DNA from: Cacajao melanocephalus
Taxonomy: Eukaryota > Chordata > Mammalia > Primates > Pitheciidae
DNA: 64,000 nt
Direction: 5' to 3'
Assembly: GCA_963573385.1 (NCBI GenBank)
Contig: CAUYLG010050999.1
Coordinates: forward strand, 35,931 to 99,930
Within the stretch, counting starts at the first letter, position 1, and each line of letters opens with the position of its first letter. The notes under the pieces were generated by a model, which saw nothing but the letters and a program-made list of their open reading frames with translations, was not told the DNA's origin and searched no databases. This document shows positions 1 through 17,120 of this stretch, piece by piece. The position numbers and the translations under genes were made by a program.

Positions 1-915
1 AAAGGGAGAGCAGGTATCAAGGATGGTGCACAGGTTTCAGGTGTCAGCACCTGGGTAGGTGGATGGGCAGGTCTGTGGGGACAGATCCTAAGTTACATCT
101 TAAGTTTGGATACAGATGTTGATTAGGCTTTTGGGTGCATAGTTTCATGGGAGCTATAAGAAACATTCTGCTGCCTGCTTATTAAAATTTCATTTCTAAT
201 TGTTAAATAAATACCTGGTCTGCTTAGAAAAAAATAATTTGTACTTGCATATTTTTAGTTGCCATTCAGTTTTCTAGGCCTTTGGGATTTTATCCATATC
301 CATTTAAAAATTTGTTATTAATCACAACTCATTGCATATATTTTTGCCCATCTCATTGCATATATTTTTCGTTAGTAACAGTGACTCATTCAGTTCACCT
401 GCTAAACCATGTACATACTTCAGAAAATTAAGTCATTTTTACAGTATATCTTTTGTGTTGTGAAAATGTTTTTATCAGCATTAAACAACAGTTATTTAGA
501 GCCCAAGTTATATTCCTTACCATGTACATTCAAAGAAAATTTCAATAAAGTTTAACTATTGAGTTACTGATGAACACCTGTATCTTCAGGATTAAAACCC
601 TTCTTTATAGATCAGAAAGTATTGTGATCAGAAAGTATTCAACAGACATTTATGGGATCCTTGTAAAAGCCAAAGCACCAAGTTAGGGACTAGAAGTTAC
701 AGCAATCTCATTCAAATGCAAAGAACTGGATCAGAATTCTGGCTTTGAGAACACAGAATAAAGATATTTCAGCCACTTCTCTTGGAAATCATTTCACAAA
801 CATTTTCTTAAATGAAACTAGAAGAATTCTGTAACCCAGGACCATAGTATATAAAGAAGAGCTGCTGAATGCAGTGATGAGGCTGGAATTTGCATATGAT
901 CTCAAGAGACATAGG
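1..915 (+). other. Intronic, no feature recognised
   Basis: AT-rich unique-looking sequence. No exon, RNA gene or clear repeat was seen. Confidence 0.5.
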
Positions 916-1177
916 GGCTGGGCACGGTGGCTCATGCCTGTAATCCCAACACTTTGGGAGGCTGAGGAGGGCAGATCACCTGCAGTCAAGAGTTTGAGAC
1001 TAGCCTGGCCAACATGGTGAAACCCTGTTTCTACTAAAAATACAAAAATTCGCCAATTGTGGTGGCACATGTCTGTAGTCCCAGCTACTCAGGATGCTGA
1101 GGTGGGAGAATTACTTGAACCCAGGATTGCACCACTGCGCTCCAGCCTTAATGACACAGTAAAACTCTGTCTCAAAA
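916..1177 (+). mobile_element. Alu (right arm internally deleted)
   Basis: Starts GGCTGGGCACGGTGGCTC and ends CTCTGTCTCAAAAGA. The usual GAGGCGGAGGTTGCAGTGAG part is missing before CACCACTGCGCTCC. Confidence 0.95.
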
Positions 1178-2312
1178 GAGGGTTGGGGGAGAGACACAGA
1201 AACAGAGACGTGGGAATGTAGATCTGAGATGGAAGTGAGAGAGAGAGAGAGACCTCAGTTTTCCACTGAGGTGGTCCATGCTCAGTGATAAAATAAAAAT
1301 TCACTTTTGAAGAACTGCTATGGGGAACTTAGGTTAGCGGTGAGACCTTCCCTGCACTCCGTTTGTCACCAGAGAGTAGCATAGGAGGCAGAGCTGAGTA
1401 AAGAGACACCTAGACTTGTTGTCTTTGAGAGAAGTGATCTGTTGGTGAGACAAGGCAGTGGGGAGTTAATTGAATTTATGGCTTGAATGCGCCAGTTCAG
1501 ATGGTGCAGTTCATCTCTGTACCAGAAAAAAAAGACTGATGTACAATGAGACATTTCCTAGTAAAGTTATTACCCCTCATAGATAAAGAGATAATCACTT
1601 AGATATCCAAGACAAAAAAAAAAAGGCAATCTAGAGACCTATAAGGCAGGAAGATAATGCCAACTATTGGCTTTTCTAAGACAATATTGAGTTCTAAAAG
1701 ACAGCTGAACAATGCCACTAATGTTTGGGGTTGGGGGAGAATGAGCATGAGTTAAGAATTTTGAACCTAATCAAACTGTTGTTCAGTTTACAAAGCAATA
1801 AAAGTCTAGATATTCTCAAGAATTCAAGACCTCAGGAAAACAGTTTTCATAAATACTTTTTGGATAAGCTATTAGAGAACAAACTTAGCCAACTGAGAGA
1901 TGGAGACTGGCAAAGCACTTTGGTAATCCATTTAATTGCGACTGAGACCAAATATGGGAATTATGGTTAAAAACTATTTTAAATTATTTCTAGATATTTA
2001 TGGTAATTATTTTAAACCATGACAATATAGAAATGTTTAATTGTTAAAAGTTGGGAGGGTAGTAAGTGGAGAATAGTATAAAACAAGATTCAAAAGATAT
2101 TTCTTAAAGCTAATAATTCAACTAATAGAGTTTATAAACATTTGTTGGTATATAGGTACATTAGAAGAACTAAATAATAGAATTGAAAGCTAACAATTAC
2201 ATAGACCAAGAAAAATAATGTAATAGAAAATGATTACTTAGAGATGGAAAAGGAAGCCTATAGTATATTAATTTTGACCTTTTTTGTAGTGGAGTATAAA
2301 AATAGAGAATTT
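1178..2312 (+). other. Intronic, no gene recognised
   Basis: A short GA run near 1237-1252 and AT-rich sequence. Short open frames here lack codon character. Confidence 0.5.
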
Positions 2313-2690
2313 GACTGGGTGTGATGGTGCTCACCTGTAATCCCAGCACTTTGGGAGGCCAAGGCGGGTGGATCACTTGAGCTCAGGAGTTTGAGACCAC
2401 CCTAGGCAACATGGCAAAACCGCTATCTCTACCAAAAACCAGGCGTGGTGGCACATGCCTGTGGTCCCAGCTACTTGGGAGGCTGAGGTGGGAGGATGGC
2501 TTGAGCCCTGGAGGTAGAGGTTGCAGTGAGCCGAGATCGAGAGGATTTAAGCTGGGTGGGGCACATGCTCCTATAGTCCCACCTACTCAGGAGGCTGAGA
2601 CAGGAAGATTGCTTGAGCACAGGAGTTCAAGGCCAGCTTAGGCAATGTAGCAAGAGCCGCATCCTCCTCCGAAAAAAGAGAAGAAAGAGG
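2313..2690 (+). mobile_element. Alu with an extra partial arm (three-arm composite)
   Basis: Two arms run to GAGCCGAGATCGAG near 2541. Instead of the normal end, a further Alu arm begins near 2550 (GCTGGGTGGGGCACATGCTC) and runs to an A-rich tail at 2675-2690. Confidence 0.85.
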
Positions 2691-3370
2691 ATTTTTGATG
2701 TGCTGCAAAGTTATAACAACTGTGATAACACTAGAAAAATTTACAGAAGAACATAAACTGGAAAAAGTTTCTTTACCCCAAAAGGAGATACTGAAATAGA
2801 TAGTCCCTTTCCAGCCTTTGGCTGTTGTTTTCCTGCCTGAAATGAAGCCAGCAGGAGGAGGAGGAGGATTCGGCCAGCAGAATGAGGAGCTGAGCAAGAT
2901 CTCTGAGGCAACAATGAAAACAGAGAGCTTGACATATATTCACATATATCTCATGTATATTCATATAATCACAATATAACTATAAACTCGGTAGAGACTC
3001 TCAGATTGGATTGCAAACCAAAACCCAACTATATGGTGTGCAGGTAACTGCTGTCAAATGATATATGCATTTCTGAAAACAGTTGGCACGCCAGAAAATA
3101 ACAGAGCTATGGGACAGACTACTCAAAGTCTAGGTAACATTATAATCAGATAACTAACAAAGCTAATTCTAATAAAATACTAGTATTGTTTAAAGGACAT
3201 GATAAATTTTTAATACATAAGCATAAGTTGCAGTAAATATAGGAATTTACTGTAAAAAATTTTAAGGTGGAGTTATGTGACTAGAAAAGGATGTAAGGAA
3301 AATTTAAACTTGAATTATAGAGGCAAGTGCAAAATGCACAAAGATTGGGAAACTCTCTCTATATATGTAA
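2691..3370 (+). other. Intronic, no feature recognised
   Basis: AT-rich sequence with a short (GGA)n at 2854-2868. Nothing else supported. Confidence 0.45.
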
Positions 3371-3664
<294 letters not shown>

Positions 3665-3899
3665 AGAAAACCCATATCTTAAATGACCAAATTGAGCCAA
3701 GGAGAAGAAAAGTGGAGAGAATGGACATCTTGCCTAATACCCTATTCTTCCACAGTGTGTTACCTTCTGCTGTGTTGGAACACTGGTGAAAAAATCTCAG
3801 TAAAATGTCCAAAGTAGAAAATAGTTGGAATAATATTTCAGAACATGAGGAAGCAAAATTAGACATTTTTAACAAAATTAGGAAATAAAATGAACCTAC

Positions 3900-6800
3900 C
3901 TCCTGGAAATGTTATAGCACTGAAATTTTTTGATTCAAAAGTTTTTATCGTGAAATCAATAATGCAGAGTAACTAGATAATAATAGCATTAGATAGCTAT
4001 TATATAATAGCTAGGGGTGCAGATAAGCCAGTACTCAGAGGAAATTTATACACTTAAGTACTTTTATTAATATAAATAAGAAAGTAGGAAAAGAAATTAA
4101 GCATCCAATTCAAGATGTTAGAAAAAAGATTTAAAGCAGAAGGAAAGATAATTAACAAAAAAGAGTATCAGAAAAACAGTAGAACAAATGAAAAAATATC
4201 CAAAACAGAAATATTTGGAAATACTAGTAAAGTAAACTGGTAGATAACGAAAAGGGGAATGGAGGAGAGATTAGGATGAGGAAGCATAGATATAGAAGAT
4301 AAATAAATATAAGAAATAATCATGGGGCCCCCAAAAATTAAAATTATCATATTACTTTGTACAACTCTGTGCAAGTCAGTTTAAAAGCTTGGAAGAAGTA
4401 GATGATTTTCTAGAAATTGTAAATTAATAAAGAGCTAAGCCTCCTCTCCTCAAAACCTCTCTAGCACACATACACAGAGCATCAAACCTAAATGGTTCCA
4501 CAGGTGAATTCTACAGAATTTCAAGTATAGTTAATACTTTCAAATTTGCTTTATTATGCCGGCAGAACTATGATAGTAATATACGTAACAGAAATAACAT
4601 AAAATAGTAGACAAAATTTGCTTATAAATAGCAATGCAGAAATACTAGATAAAATGTCAACAAGCAGAATTCAAGAGTACATTAAAGGAATATACCCCAA
4701 GCAAGTGGGATTCATAACAGACATTAAATACTGCTTCTACATTAGGAAATCTTTTAATAGAGCAAAAGAAAAATTGTATCATCTCCATAGATGCTGAAAA
4801 CCCATTTGATAAAATTTAACATGAATTTATTTTAAGAAATACCTTATTAAAATATGAATAGGAAATTCTTTAATAAGTCTTAAATAGATCTGTATCACTA
4901 TGTCTGTATCATTTAACCCCAAGGTTATTATTATTTAAAGTAAGACACTGGGAGATTTGCTCCATATCAGTAATGAGCTACAACCTATCATTGTGTTTTA
5001 ACATGTACAAGAGGTACTGGTTTTGGAAGTACTTAAAAAACAAAAGGCTATGTGGAGCATAAAAATGGAAAAACAGTGATAAAATTATCATTTTTGGAAA
5101 TGATATAATTGTATACTTGGAAGGCTTAGATTATATACTTGGAGAACCCGAGATTATCAACTAAAAATCTTGGGTAAGTTGGTTGGGTACAATATAAATA
5201 TACAACAGTAGCCTTATATACAATTAACAGTTAGAAAATATACTGGAAAAAGTCCATTTGCAGTAAGAATAGTGCTACAGAAAACACCTAGGAATAAATA
5301 AATCTAACAAAACTCTTTAAGATTTTAAAAAAATTGTGGGGTAGGGGAAGAAAATAAAAAAGCTTTTAGGAGATGCAAACAATACAAAAAATGGACAACA
5401 CAACAATAATATAGAGGAAGATTCCATATCATAAATATGTCAGGTTTTCCTAAACTTACTGTACATTTAATTTTATCAATGCAAATGCCAATGGGATTTT
5501 TTAAATGATACGAGCTGATTCTAAAGCTTATTGGTTATACAAAAGTTGTATAATATCTTGGAATGTCCTGAAGTAATAGAGTAAGGAAGGAATTGAAACA
5601 AATTATTCTGATACTTTATTTTACATAGTAGTATACATTGCCTTAATAAGGATACCAGTTAATGGAATAGAATTAAAGATTCAGAATAGACCCAAATAAA
5701 TTTAGGAATTTAGTATATGATAAAGATGCCATCACAGTGATGAAAAAATAGAGTCACAAATACAAAGGCAAACTAAAAAAATTTGTAATTTATATATTAT
5801 ACACAAAGGATTAAATGTGTTTATAATACATAATATATAATAAGGCTAAATTATGTATATAATAAATACTAAGACTTTCTAGGCAGGGTGGCTTACACCT
5901 GTAATTCCAACACTTTGGGAGGCTGAGGTGGAAGAATTGTTTGAGCTTCGGAGTTTGTGACCAGCCTGGACAACATCGTGAGACCGCCCCCCACCATCTC
6001 TAACAACAAAAAAACATGTATTTTTTAAATTAGCCATATGTGGTGTTATGTGTCTGTTATCCCAGCTACGTAGAAGGGTTGCTTGAACCTTAGAGGACAA
6101 GGCTGCAGTGAGCTGTGATCGCATCACTGCATGTCGGACTGGGTTGCAGAGTGAGACCCTGTCTCAAATATATTTTTTTTAATGAATTAAGACTAAATAT
6201 AAGTATTCTTAAATATATCTAGAGTTCCTTTAAATCGATATTTTAAAGAGAAAATGGACAGATGACAAAATTCAGAGAGAAAATGAGAAAATACAGATAA
6301 CTAATATGTACTTGAAAAAGTGTTAAATCTTATAAAAGAAATGCAAAATAAATAAAAGCATATAATTACAATTAAATAAGCAAAGATGGAGAGTTTTGAT
6401 AATATATCTGGTAAGGTATGATTGAAGCAGCACTCATGAGAGTATAAATTAGTTCAATATATGTGCAGGGCAGTAGCAATATAGCAGTTCCACTTTTGGA
6501 AATTTATTCTGTAGATATACTTGCCCATGCATGGGAAGCATTCTTTCTACAAGGATACCCATTGCAGCATTGTTTGTAATAGGAACAGGATGCAAATAAT
6601 GCAAATGTCTATCCGTAGAGAGTTAGGAAACAGGAAAAATATATCCTGGTATATCCATATATAATAGAATGCAGCTATTAGAAAGATTAAGGCAACTGTG
6701 TACATAATAATATGGTGCTATTTCTAATACATAATGATAAGAAGCAGGGTATGGAATAGGATGTATAGTATGCCCCCCCATTTTGAAAGGAAAAGAAGAA

Positions 6801-8140
6801 ATATAAAATATTGAAAATTATATACTGTCCATTGGTAACACTGGTTGTTGTGAAGAGGGAAACTTGGTAACAAAGGATTGAGATCAGCAGGTAACTTACT
6901 TTCACTCTACACTCGTTTGTAGCTTTTAGAAACTGTCCTATATGCTTGTATTGCCTGTTCAAATTTTATCAATTAAAATCAAGTGGATCATGATCCATAT
7001 TGAAAAGAATCTTAATTTCTGTATCAGAACATATAGGTGGATGTTTTGGTAAATGGCAGATGAAAATGTACAAGTCAGTTCTAGGTGGATGGCAGATGAA
7101 AATATGAAAAGTGAAACAGTAAAGCTTTTGGAAGAAATGGAAACTCTTTCATAACCTTGAAGTAAGCAAAATGTCTTCAACAGGAGGCAAAGAGCAGGAA
7201 TCATAAAGGAAATACATTGATAAATGGGACTATATTAAGATTAGGAACTCTTGTTTATTGGAAGATACCATTAAAAAATGACAAGGCAAGCCATATATTG
7301 GAGAAGATATTTTTAATTAATATAACAAACATTCATATCTAGAATATGTTAAAAACTTCATACAAACAGTAAGAAAAAAGCAGACAATCCAATAGATAAA
7401 TGTGCAAAATATTCGAATGGGCACATCACAAAAGAGGATATCCAAATGAAAATTAAAACCACAGTGGAGTACCACTACATGCCCACCAGAATGGTTAAAA
7501 TAAGAAAGGTTAACTGTATTTAGTGTTGCTGAAGATAATGGAGCACCTTTTCCTCATGGTGGGGAAAGTAAATTGATATGACCACTTTGGCAAATTGTCG
7601 TTTGTGCCATGGCTGAACACATGATTTTCTATGACCCAGCAATTCCACTCCTACATATATACCCAACAGAGATTCATGCACATGATCACCAAATATTGGA
7701 AATACCCCAAAACTGAAAACTAATAGAATGTAATGTCCAATAGAATGGAAAAATAAATTATAATATATTCACACAATGGAATGTTATGCAGCAATGAGGA
7801 TAAATTATCTACAAATACACAATATGGATGAAGTTTACAAACCATAATGTTGAGCAAAAGAAGCCAGACACAAAAGAGTGTACCTTCTAAGAGTCCATTC
7901 ATATATGTTACAATAATAGGCCAAACAAAACTATGATGTTTCAAGTCAGGATAGCAGGTTTTCTTGGTGAGAGCGAGTGACTGAAAGAAAAGAACATGAG
8001 GAAGGCTTCTGGGGTACTGGTGATGTTCTTTTTCTTGACCTGGACACTGGATTCACAGGTGTATTCAATTTCTGAAAATTAATCACATGCACTTAATGAC
8101 TATTCTATATCATTGTGTGTATTACACTTACTAAAAAGTT
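3900..8140 (+). mobile_element. Decayed L1 (L1M-type) sequence, split by an Alu
   Basis: A-rich plus-strand L1. At about 4660-4830 it resembles the reverse-transcriptase part of ORF2 (GTGGGATTCAT..., then ATAGATGCTGAAAA). At 7200-8140 it matches the ORF2 end and old L1 3' UTR (ACAATGGAATG, AAGAAGCCAGACACAAAAGAG). An AluJ-like element interrupts it at 5881-6170. The 6180-6970 part looks like the 3' end of a separate L1 copy, so at least two insertions may be merged here. No open frame survives. Confidence 0.75.
5881..6170 (+). mobile_element. Alu (AluJ-like) inside L1
   Basis: GGCAGGGTGGCTTACACCTG to GACCCTGTCTCAAATA. Diverged, embedded in decayed plus-strand L1. Confidence 0.92.
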
Positions 8141-8878
8141 TTTAAAAGGAATGAGTCAGAAAAATTTCTGAAACTAGAGGTAAATGCAAGACAGTTGTAA
8201 TAGTTTTGTATTTTACTGTCAGTCTTCTCTGGTCTTACTTGACTTTGTTATTAACTAAAAAACGTATTCCTATTACTTGACTTTAAAACTATTTTCTTCC
8301 CTGTTACTCATGTAAAATCGATGATAGTGTCTTTACCCTTTCAACCTCCTCTTGTGGCTCATTCCAGGCTATTAGGAAAGGATATGACAGTGTGACGTTT
8401 GTCCTTAGTTTTATTATCCTGCAGATGGATTGGCTGTTTCTCAACTAAGATTGAGGCCCAGTAGAAAGAAGGGAAAGTCTTGCAAACAAGACTTGACTGA
8501 GGATGAGTTGAAAAGGTGTGAATGTGTCAGTCATTGTGTGTGTTTGCATGGTACTGAAATGCTGAGGAGATACGGACATAGAAGGGCTCCACCCAGGGGA
8601 CTGTGGCAGGTGACAACATCCACGCCAGCATTCTGGACCATTCCGTGGTTGTCTTCACCAGTCCCACTAATAGTAGACTGATTAATGCTGCTGAGTTAAA
8701 TCCAACAGACTTAAACATTTTTGCTCATATATCCCTTAAAAGAACTTGAATACTCTTGACCACTGACTTTTAAATTGACACCCAAAGGTTTTTCAACATG
8801 TTTCAATTTATTTTTGTTAAAAAAAAAAAAGAGAGAGAGATAGGAAATAGTGAATATTTTATAAAATAAAGAGGAGGA
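8141..8878 (+). other. Intronic, no feature recognised
   Basis: The 8350-8690 part is less AT-rich and holds an 83-codon open frame without recognisable similarity. It is possibly an unassigned old repeat. Confidence 0.4.
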
Positions 8879-11559
<2,681 letters not shown>

Positions 11560-11597
11560 ACACCCTCTCTATCCCTCCCCCCCCCAATTTGTTGCAG
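11560..11597 (+). promoter_or_regulatory. 3' splice acceptor of copy A
   Basis: The pyrimidine-rich tract contains nine consecutive C (11577-11585) and ends in TTGTTGCAG at 11597. A second AG five bases downstream (11601-11602) would change phase by two, so 11598 is preferred. It gives the same entry phase as exon B1. Confidence 0.85.
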
Positions 11598-12643
11598 ACC
11601 AGGATGAAAGAGCAGCTGAGCTCAGCAGGGAGCAGAACGAGAAAACCATCCGGAGCACGCAGACCGCGCTCCGCAATTTCCGTGAGTTCCTCATCTCCAA
11701 GTATCCTTCTGAAACAAGAGAGATTTATGTCATCCCATGCAAGGAGTTGGATGCCTACCTTGCCTCTTTCTTTGTTGATGCCAGGCAGAAGGATGGGTCC
11801 GAATACGAACCCAACAGCTTGGCCAATTATCAGTGTGGGCTCGAAAGGTACCTAAAAGAACACAGGTATGGCTACAGCATCACCAGGGATAAGGAATTCA
11901 AGCGTTCTCAAGAGGCCCTGAAGCAGAAGCAAATTGAACTCCGCTGCAAGGGAAAAGGAAATAAGCCACACAAGTCTATGAAGCTCACCTTTGCTGACGA
12001 GCTCATCCTGCGGAAAAGGGGATTGCTAAGCCGATATAATCCTGAGGGTTTGCTCAACCTAGTCTGGCTCAACAACACAAAAGCTTTTGGGCATTGCACA
12101 GGCTTCCATGGATCTACCTTAAAATGGGGTGATATCCGGCTCCGGGTAACAGAGACGGGTCTGGAGTATTTGGAATGGATGGGTCAGGACACTGGGGACC
12201 TGAATGCCAAAACCAAGAGAGGGGGGACAGACTCCCGTGTATATGCCACCCAGCATGCCCCACAGACCTGCCCAGTCCAGGACTATAAGGAGTATGCCCA
12301 GCGGCGGCCTCCCGCCATGCGCTACGAGGATGCCCCTTTCTACTTATCCATCAAGCCAGTCGTGAATTTGGCAGCTCTGCATTGGTACAACTGCCAGGCC
12401 CTCGGCAAGAACAAGCTAGCCAAGATGGTGAAGACCATGTGTGAGAAGGGCAACATCCCCGGCAGGAAAACCAACTTCAGTGTGTATCAGAGCTGCAGCA
12501 CATTGTCTGAGGCCCAGAGCAATCAGCTGGTGCTGATCTGTAACAATCTGAGCCAGCAGGCTGCCCAGTCTGTGGCCGGGCACTCCAACAACGGCAATTT
12601 CATCGTCTCCGCCTCCTATGACTCTTCCTCAGACACCGCTTGA
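11598..12643 (+). CDS. KIAA1958: KIAA1958 alternative 3'-terminal coding exon, copy A of the Crypton-derived (DUF3504) domain
   Basis: Seen: an open frame runs from a strong acceptor (pyrimidine tract with a C run, then GCAG ending at 11597) to TGA at 12641-12643. The first codon is split, one base coming from an upstream exon outside the window. It codes about 348 residues. An N-terminal charged helix-like part (NEKTIRSTQTALRNFREFL) resembles the SAM-like core-binding half of tyrosine recombinases. The C-terminal half has LKWGDIRL (about 12119-12142), a CP-x3-YKEY motif, APFYL and WYNCQALG, then GH (12578-12583) and a tail Tyr at 12617-12619. Known: DUF3504 proteins (KIAA1958, KCTD1 long form, QRICH1, ZMYM2/3/4) descend from Crypton transposon recombinases. 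Inferred: no recombinase activity, because the first catalytic Arg position reads Cys (12095-12097) and the His-x-x-Arg box reads NFSVYQS. Probably a nuclear DNA- or protein-binding domain, but its function is unknown. GC content is well above the flanking intron. Confidence 0.93.
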
Positions 12644-13057
12644 CCAGGTGGCTTGAGCAAGACTCCCATTTGGTTACCGTGTCCAGAGAAACTGTGATTA
12701 TACAGCACTTCTCCTTCCCCTTCCTCTGCCCTCAGTGTTAATTAACTTTATAAAAATATAAATATATAATATATTTTTCTTTTTACAAATAAGCCAATGG
12801 AGATAATTTAGTATTACTAACATAGTATTTATAGGCTTAAGACAGATGTACTTGTGGGTGATCAAATGTAGTTACTGTTACAGACTTTACAAAACCGTAC
12901 GTGGTTCTCAGGCAACAAAAAAAAAGTAGAGAGAGAATTCTGTTTTTTAAAAACTGTCGGAAAAGAAATTGAAAGTCATCCTAGACTTAGATGCTTGTGT
13001 CCTCAATTCCTGCTTTTCCTTCCCACCCCAACTCCCATTTTTTGTCTCTTTAATAAA
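12644..13057 (+). other. KIAA1958: Proximal 3'UTR after copy A
   Basis: Non-coding sequence after TGA, AT-rich from 12735, ending with AATAAA at 13052-13057 followed by a T-rich stretch. It is the first plausible polyadenylation site after the stop. Other AATAAA hexamers lie at 13313 and 13882/13887, so the true 3' end may be further on. Confidence 0.5.
13052..13057 (+). terminator. Candidate polyadenylation signal AATAAA (proximal, copy A)
   Basis: Canonical hexamer about 410 bases after the copy A stop, followed by a T-rich segment. Whether it is used cannot be told from sequence. Confidence 0.4.
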
Positions 13058-14374
13058 TGGCTTTATTTTTTTAATTTTTAAAATTCTATATTAATCAAGA
13101 GGAGATATTAACTTTACTGCTTACACAAAACTGTATTCAGCTAGATCCAGAATATGAAAGTGTTGTATAAGTTCAACATCAAATTATTTACATGTTCTCT
13201 TTTTTAACTTAATTAGAGTTTTAGCTCCTGTGCCTCATTTTTTTTACAATGTACAAAATCTAGTTGTGTAGCTAACATCTTTTCTTTTGCGGGGGAAAGA
13301 GTAGAAGGAGGGAATAAAGGTGCCATTCTTTTAGGGAGGTACGTAGTTTTAAAATAATATGCAAAGTCTAATATTGTGGCTAAAAGGACTGTTACATAGC
13401 TCATTTTAACTATTGTGCTTGAATCTGGATAGGATGTTTCTTTTTTTGTCCCTAAGAAATGGATATAAATGAAGTTTGACAAGAAATTTAAACCTACCAA
13501 AGCTTTGAAAATGTTGCCAAGCATTAGACTGCATATAAAGAGAAGGTAAAGAGTGGAAAGTCTTACTAAAAATCTAGAAGCAGTAGTCGAGACAACAGAA
13601 AAACTCTTCGTTCATATTCCCCAAATTATTTATATAGAAGCATTAAACAGTCTCTTTTCTCCTGGGGCAAGGAGGGGTATTTGACTATGCAGTTGAGATC
13701 AAAGGAATAGTGACACTGTTGAAAATATGCGAGATTCTTCTGTAGTAAATATAAATGCATTTATCTGTGATATCCTGCAATTATTATAATAATTTTGGTT
13801 AAACGTTTGTGGCAGTTTTTCCAAACTCTTTGTTTTCAAGTCTTGAAGCCTGTGGTGAATTATTAGTTAAGATACTTCAAAAATAAAATAAATTTAGACG
13901 TTAGAACCACAAGAAAGCTGAGCTAGGTTCCTATCCTGTGTAATGAGCAACACACATAAATTCCAAATCTTGGTTGTTTCACTGGACCTGAGAATTCTAT
14001 TGGGAGATATTTGTTCTTCAAGGCAACCTCATAATTCACATTAGCTAGAAAGGTAGATGATATTTTGTACATTAATTTGGTATATAACCAGAACAACTTC
14101 CATTCTGAATTGCTTTGCTAAATCGTCACAGAGCTGAGCTCTCCCATGGTCAGGGAACTCCTTCCAACACCAAGTCATAACCATATAAAGACCCGTTCCT
14201 CTAAGCTGTGACCTTTCATTTGGCTCAGGAGTGGGAAGTCAGCCGTGGACTTTGTGTGGTGAAATTAACCTCATTCTCATGGCTTTTCGTCCATAGAGAA
14301 GCATTTATTTATACATCCAGAAACAAGAAGAAAGGACAGAGAATGTCTTGCTTTATGTTTTTGTATTAATAATG

Positions 14375-14700
14375 ATGAGAGCTGCCATTTTTGAGCCAGC
14401 ATGCATGCCAGCACTGTGCCAAGTGACTTACATGCATCACATATGTAAGTCATAGTTACTAATCATAAATATATATATATGAAAATACAGATAAGGATAA
14501 AGAAAACAATATGTACTCATAAATCTTCTAGCCAAAGATAACTACTGTTAACACTTTGGCAAATATTTCTTCAGATATATTTCAGTACTTACATATTTAT
14601 TTCTACATACATTATCTTAATCTTGCAAGTTTGAAAAGGTGAGTTATCTTCATTTTATGGTCAGGTCAAAATAAGTCAATTAGATCATAGCTAAAGACAT
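14375..14700 (-). repeat. MIR-like fragments, antisense
   Basis: GCCAGCACTGTGCCAAGTGAC near 14410 and a weaker continuation near 14620-14690. Diverged. Confidence 0.5.
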
Positions 14701-15432
14701 GGTAGTGTGTCATTTCACTCCAGAGTTTTTTTTCTATTTACCTTTCCCAGGACCAGCTCATAAATTAATTTTCAGTGGTTTGAGCCAGAGCTGGGGACAC
14801 AGCATCTTAACATCTCTGAAGGATGTCTGATCAAAAGGAATCCTGAGTGATCTTTCATGGTGGCACCATGTCCTCTAGTCCTCTCCCACCCCCATACATT
14901 TGGAGCCACAGAGCCTCTTTCTCCCACTTCTCTTTACAAAACCTTCCTTTTCTCCTTATTCTGTAGCTAGTCCTTACTGCAGCAGACAGCCTACTTTAGG
15001 GAACTCCTTTAAAAAAATAGTTATTTTTATGTGGTTACCTCTCACGTTTGAAAAAAGGTCTCTGTGAAACACTTAAAATGTTATGGTGCATTTAACTTTT
15101 AATTGACATAGTTTTTTTTTGATATGTTTCTGACAGCATAGTAAGTTTGTCTTAAGGAAGAAGGGTAGTCAGTATGCACTGAGAAAGCAGAACTAGAAAA
15201 TGTCAGTTCCCTGTCTGTGTTTATTGAGACACTAAAATGAAAATCTTTGTCCTGCTTAATCATATTGCATTTTCATTTAGAATAACACAAATTGAGAATG
15301 TGAATTATTTTTATTTATTTATATTTTTCTGTGATACCTCAAACCAAAATAGGAGCATCGTGACTTTTAGCTTCAGAAAATTGTTTTCTGAATAATGGCT
15401 TGGTAGAAGCATAGCCAAATTAAAGTATCTGT

Positions 15433-15734
<302 letters not shown>

Positions 15735-16889
15735 TGAAAAATCTACAACTACCTCTAAATTTTGTGTTTTTATCTACATGATACTGCCAGATGCCATTTT
15801 TATCATTTGGAATATTAAGAAAAAATCATGTTCATGCTGTGGCAGAGGCAGATGTCAAAATTGCACATATACTTTAGCAAAAAATCAACAGTCCAGCAGG
15901 TATTCACTACAACGGAATGTGCTGCTACTTCAGGCAATCCTGTGGCTCAAATAAAGCCATTATTTGCAGTGCTTATACTTTTAAGATCAATGCAATGTCA
16001 CGTAAGAAACTCTCCGGTGTTCCTCACATGACTGAAAGTTTTGCACTGTCTACAGCAAAAACACTGAACCAGTCTGTCAGCATTTGGATGACATAGCTGC
16101 GTAATATCTGTACCATATTCATGTGAGTGACTATTGAAAACCATAGATGCTAGCAATTAAAAAAAAAAACTGTAATGTTTGAAAAAGTTAGAGATAGTCA
16201 GGATATTTATCCTTATTCTAACATTCCATTTGATATCATGGTTATTTAGAGCTGGTCTGAATATAACTTACAAATATATATCAACAACTTAGGATATTTA
16301 TTTTAAAATTATTTTTCCCTATGGTTAAATTTTCTCTGTTAAATCACTTCCAGTTCTACAAAAGAGTAGTCTGAAAATCTTCTAGCATACATCTGATCTC
16401 TTTGATTTTTCAATTAGATTATTGTCAGCTGAAACTTTCATAGCATTTACTTGTCTAAATCATAAGGCTTAGCTCCCAGATGCCATGAAATCAATGACTA
16501 TTGAGATGAAAATTTGTAATCGGTTCAACAAATATTTATTGAACAGCTAGGATCCAAACTGAGAGGGGTATAAAGATACATGAAATAGTTCCTGCTCTCA
16601 AAGAATTTATAAAAGACGTTGTAATAAAAGCTACTCCATTTTTGAGAGCCCAGCAAAAAATTCTATGCTAATACTATTTTGCATAGTTTTCCAAACTTTG
16701 TACTCATACAATTTATTCATTATTTTTTTATTGAATATGTTGGTTTGCTGCAGAATCCATACATAATGCCTCATTATTTTTTGGAGAATCTTCTTTAGGG
16801 GCTGTTTTAAAATCAATAAAGTGAAGACATTTCTGTACTATCCATTGTGTTCACGTAGGTGCACACATGCATCAGAATGTGTAGATCTG

Positions 16890-17120
16890 TCATCGGTGAC
16901 TATCATCTCTTAAGCACTAACAATGTGCCATTGTACTGAGTGCTTTATAAGTTGTTTCACTTAATTCTCACAATAGTCCTATTAGGTAAGTATTATTATT
17001 TCTCTTTTATAATTGAGGAAATCAGAAAAGTCAAATGTTTTGCCCATGTCACAGTTAACATATAAGAGCATCCGTATCTGAAATTAGATCTATATCCCAT
17101 TAAGCACTCTCTTTTTCTGC
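16890..17120 (-). repeat. MIR, antisense
   Basis: AAGCACTAACAATGTGCC, TTAATTCTCACAATAGTCC, then TTGAGGAAATCAGAAAAGTC in MIR antisense order. Confidence 0.75.

Noticed and set aside
8430..8681. 83-residue open frame with many Cys and Arg
   Set aside because: No recognisable family, splice sites or homology, and it is located in an intron between repeats.
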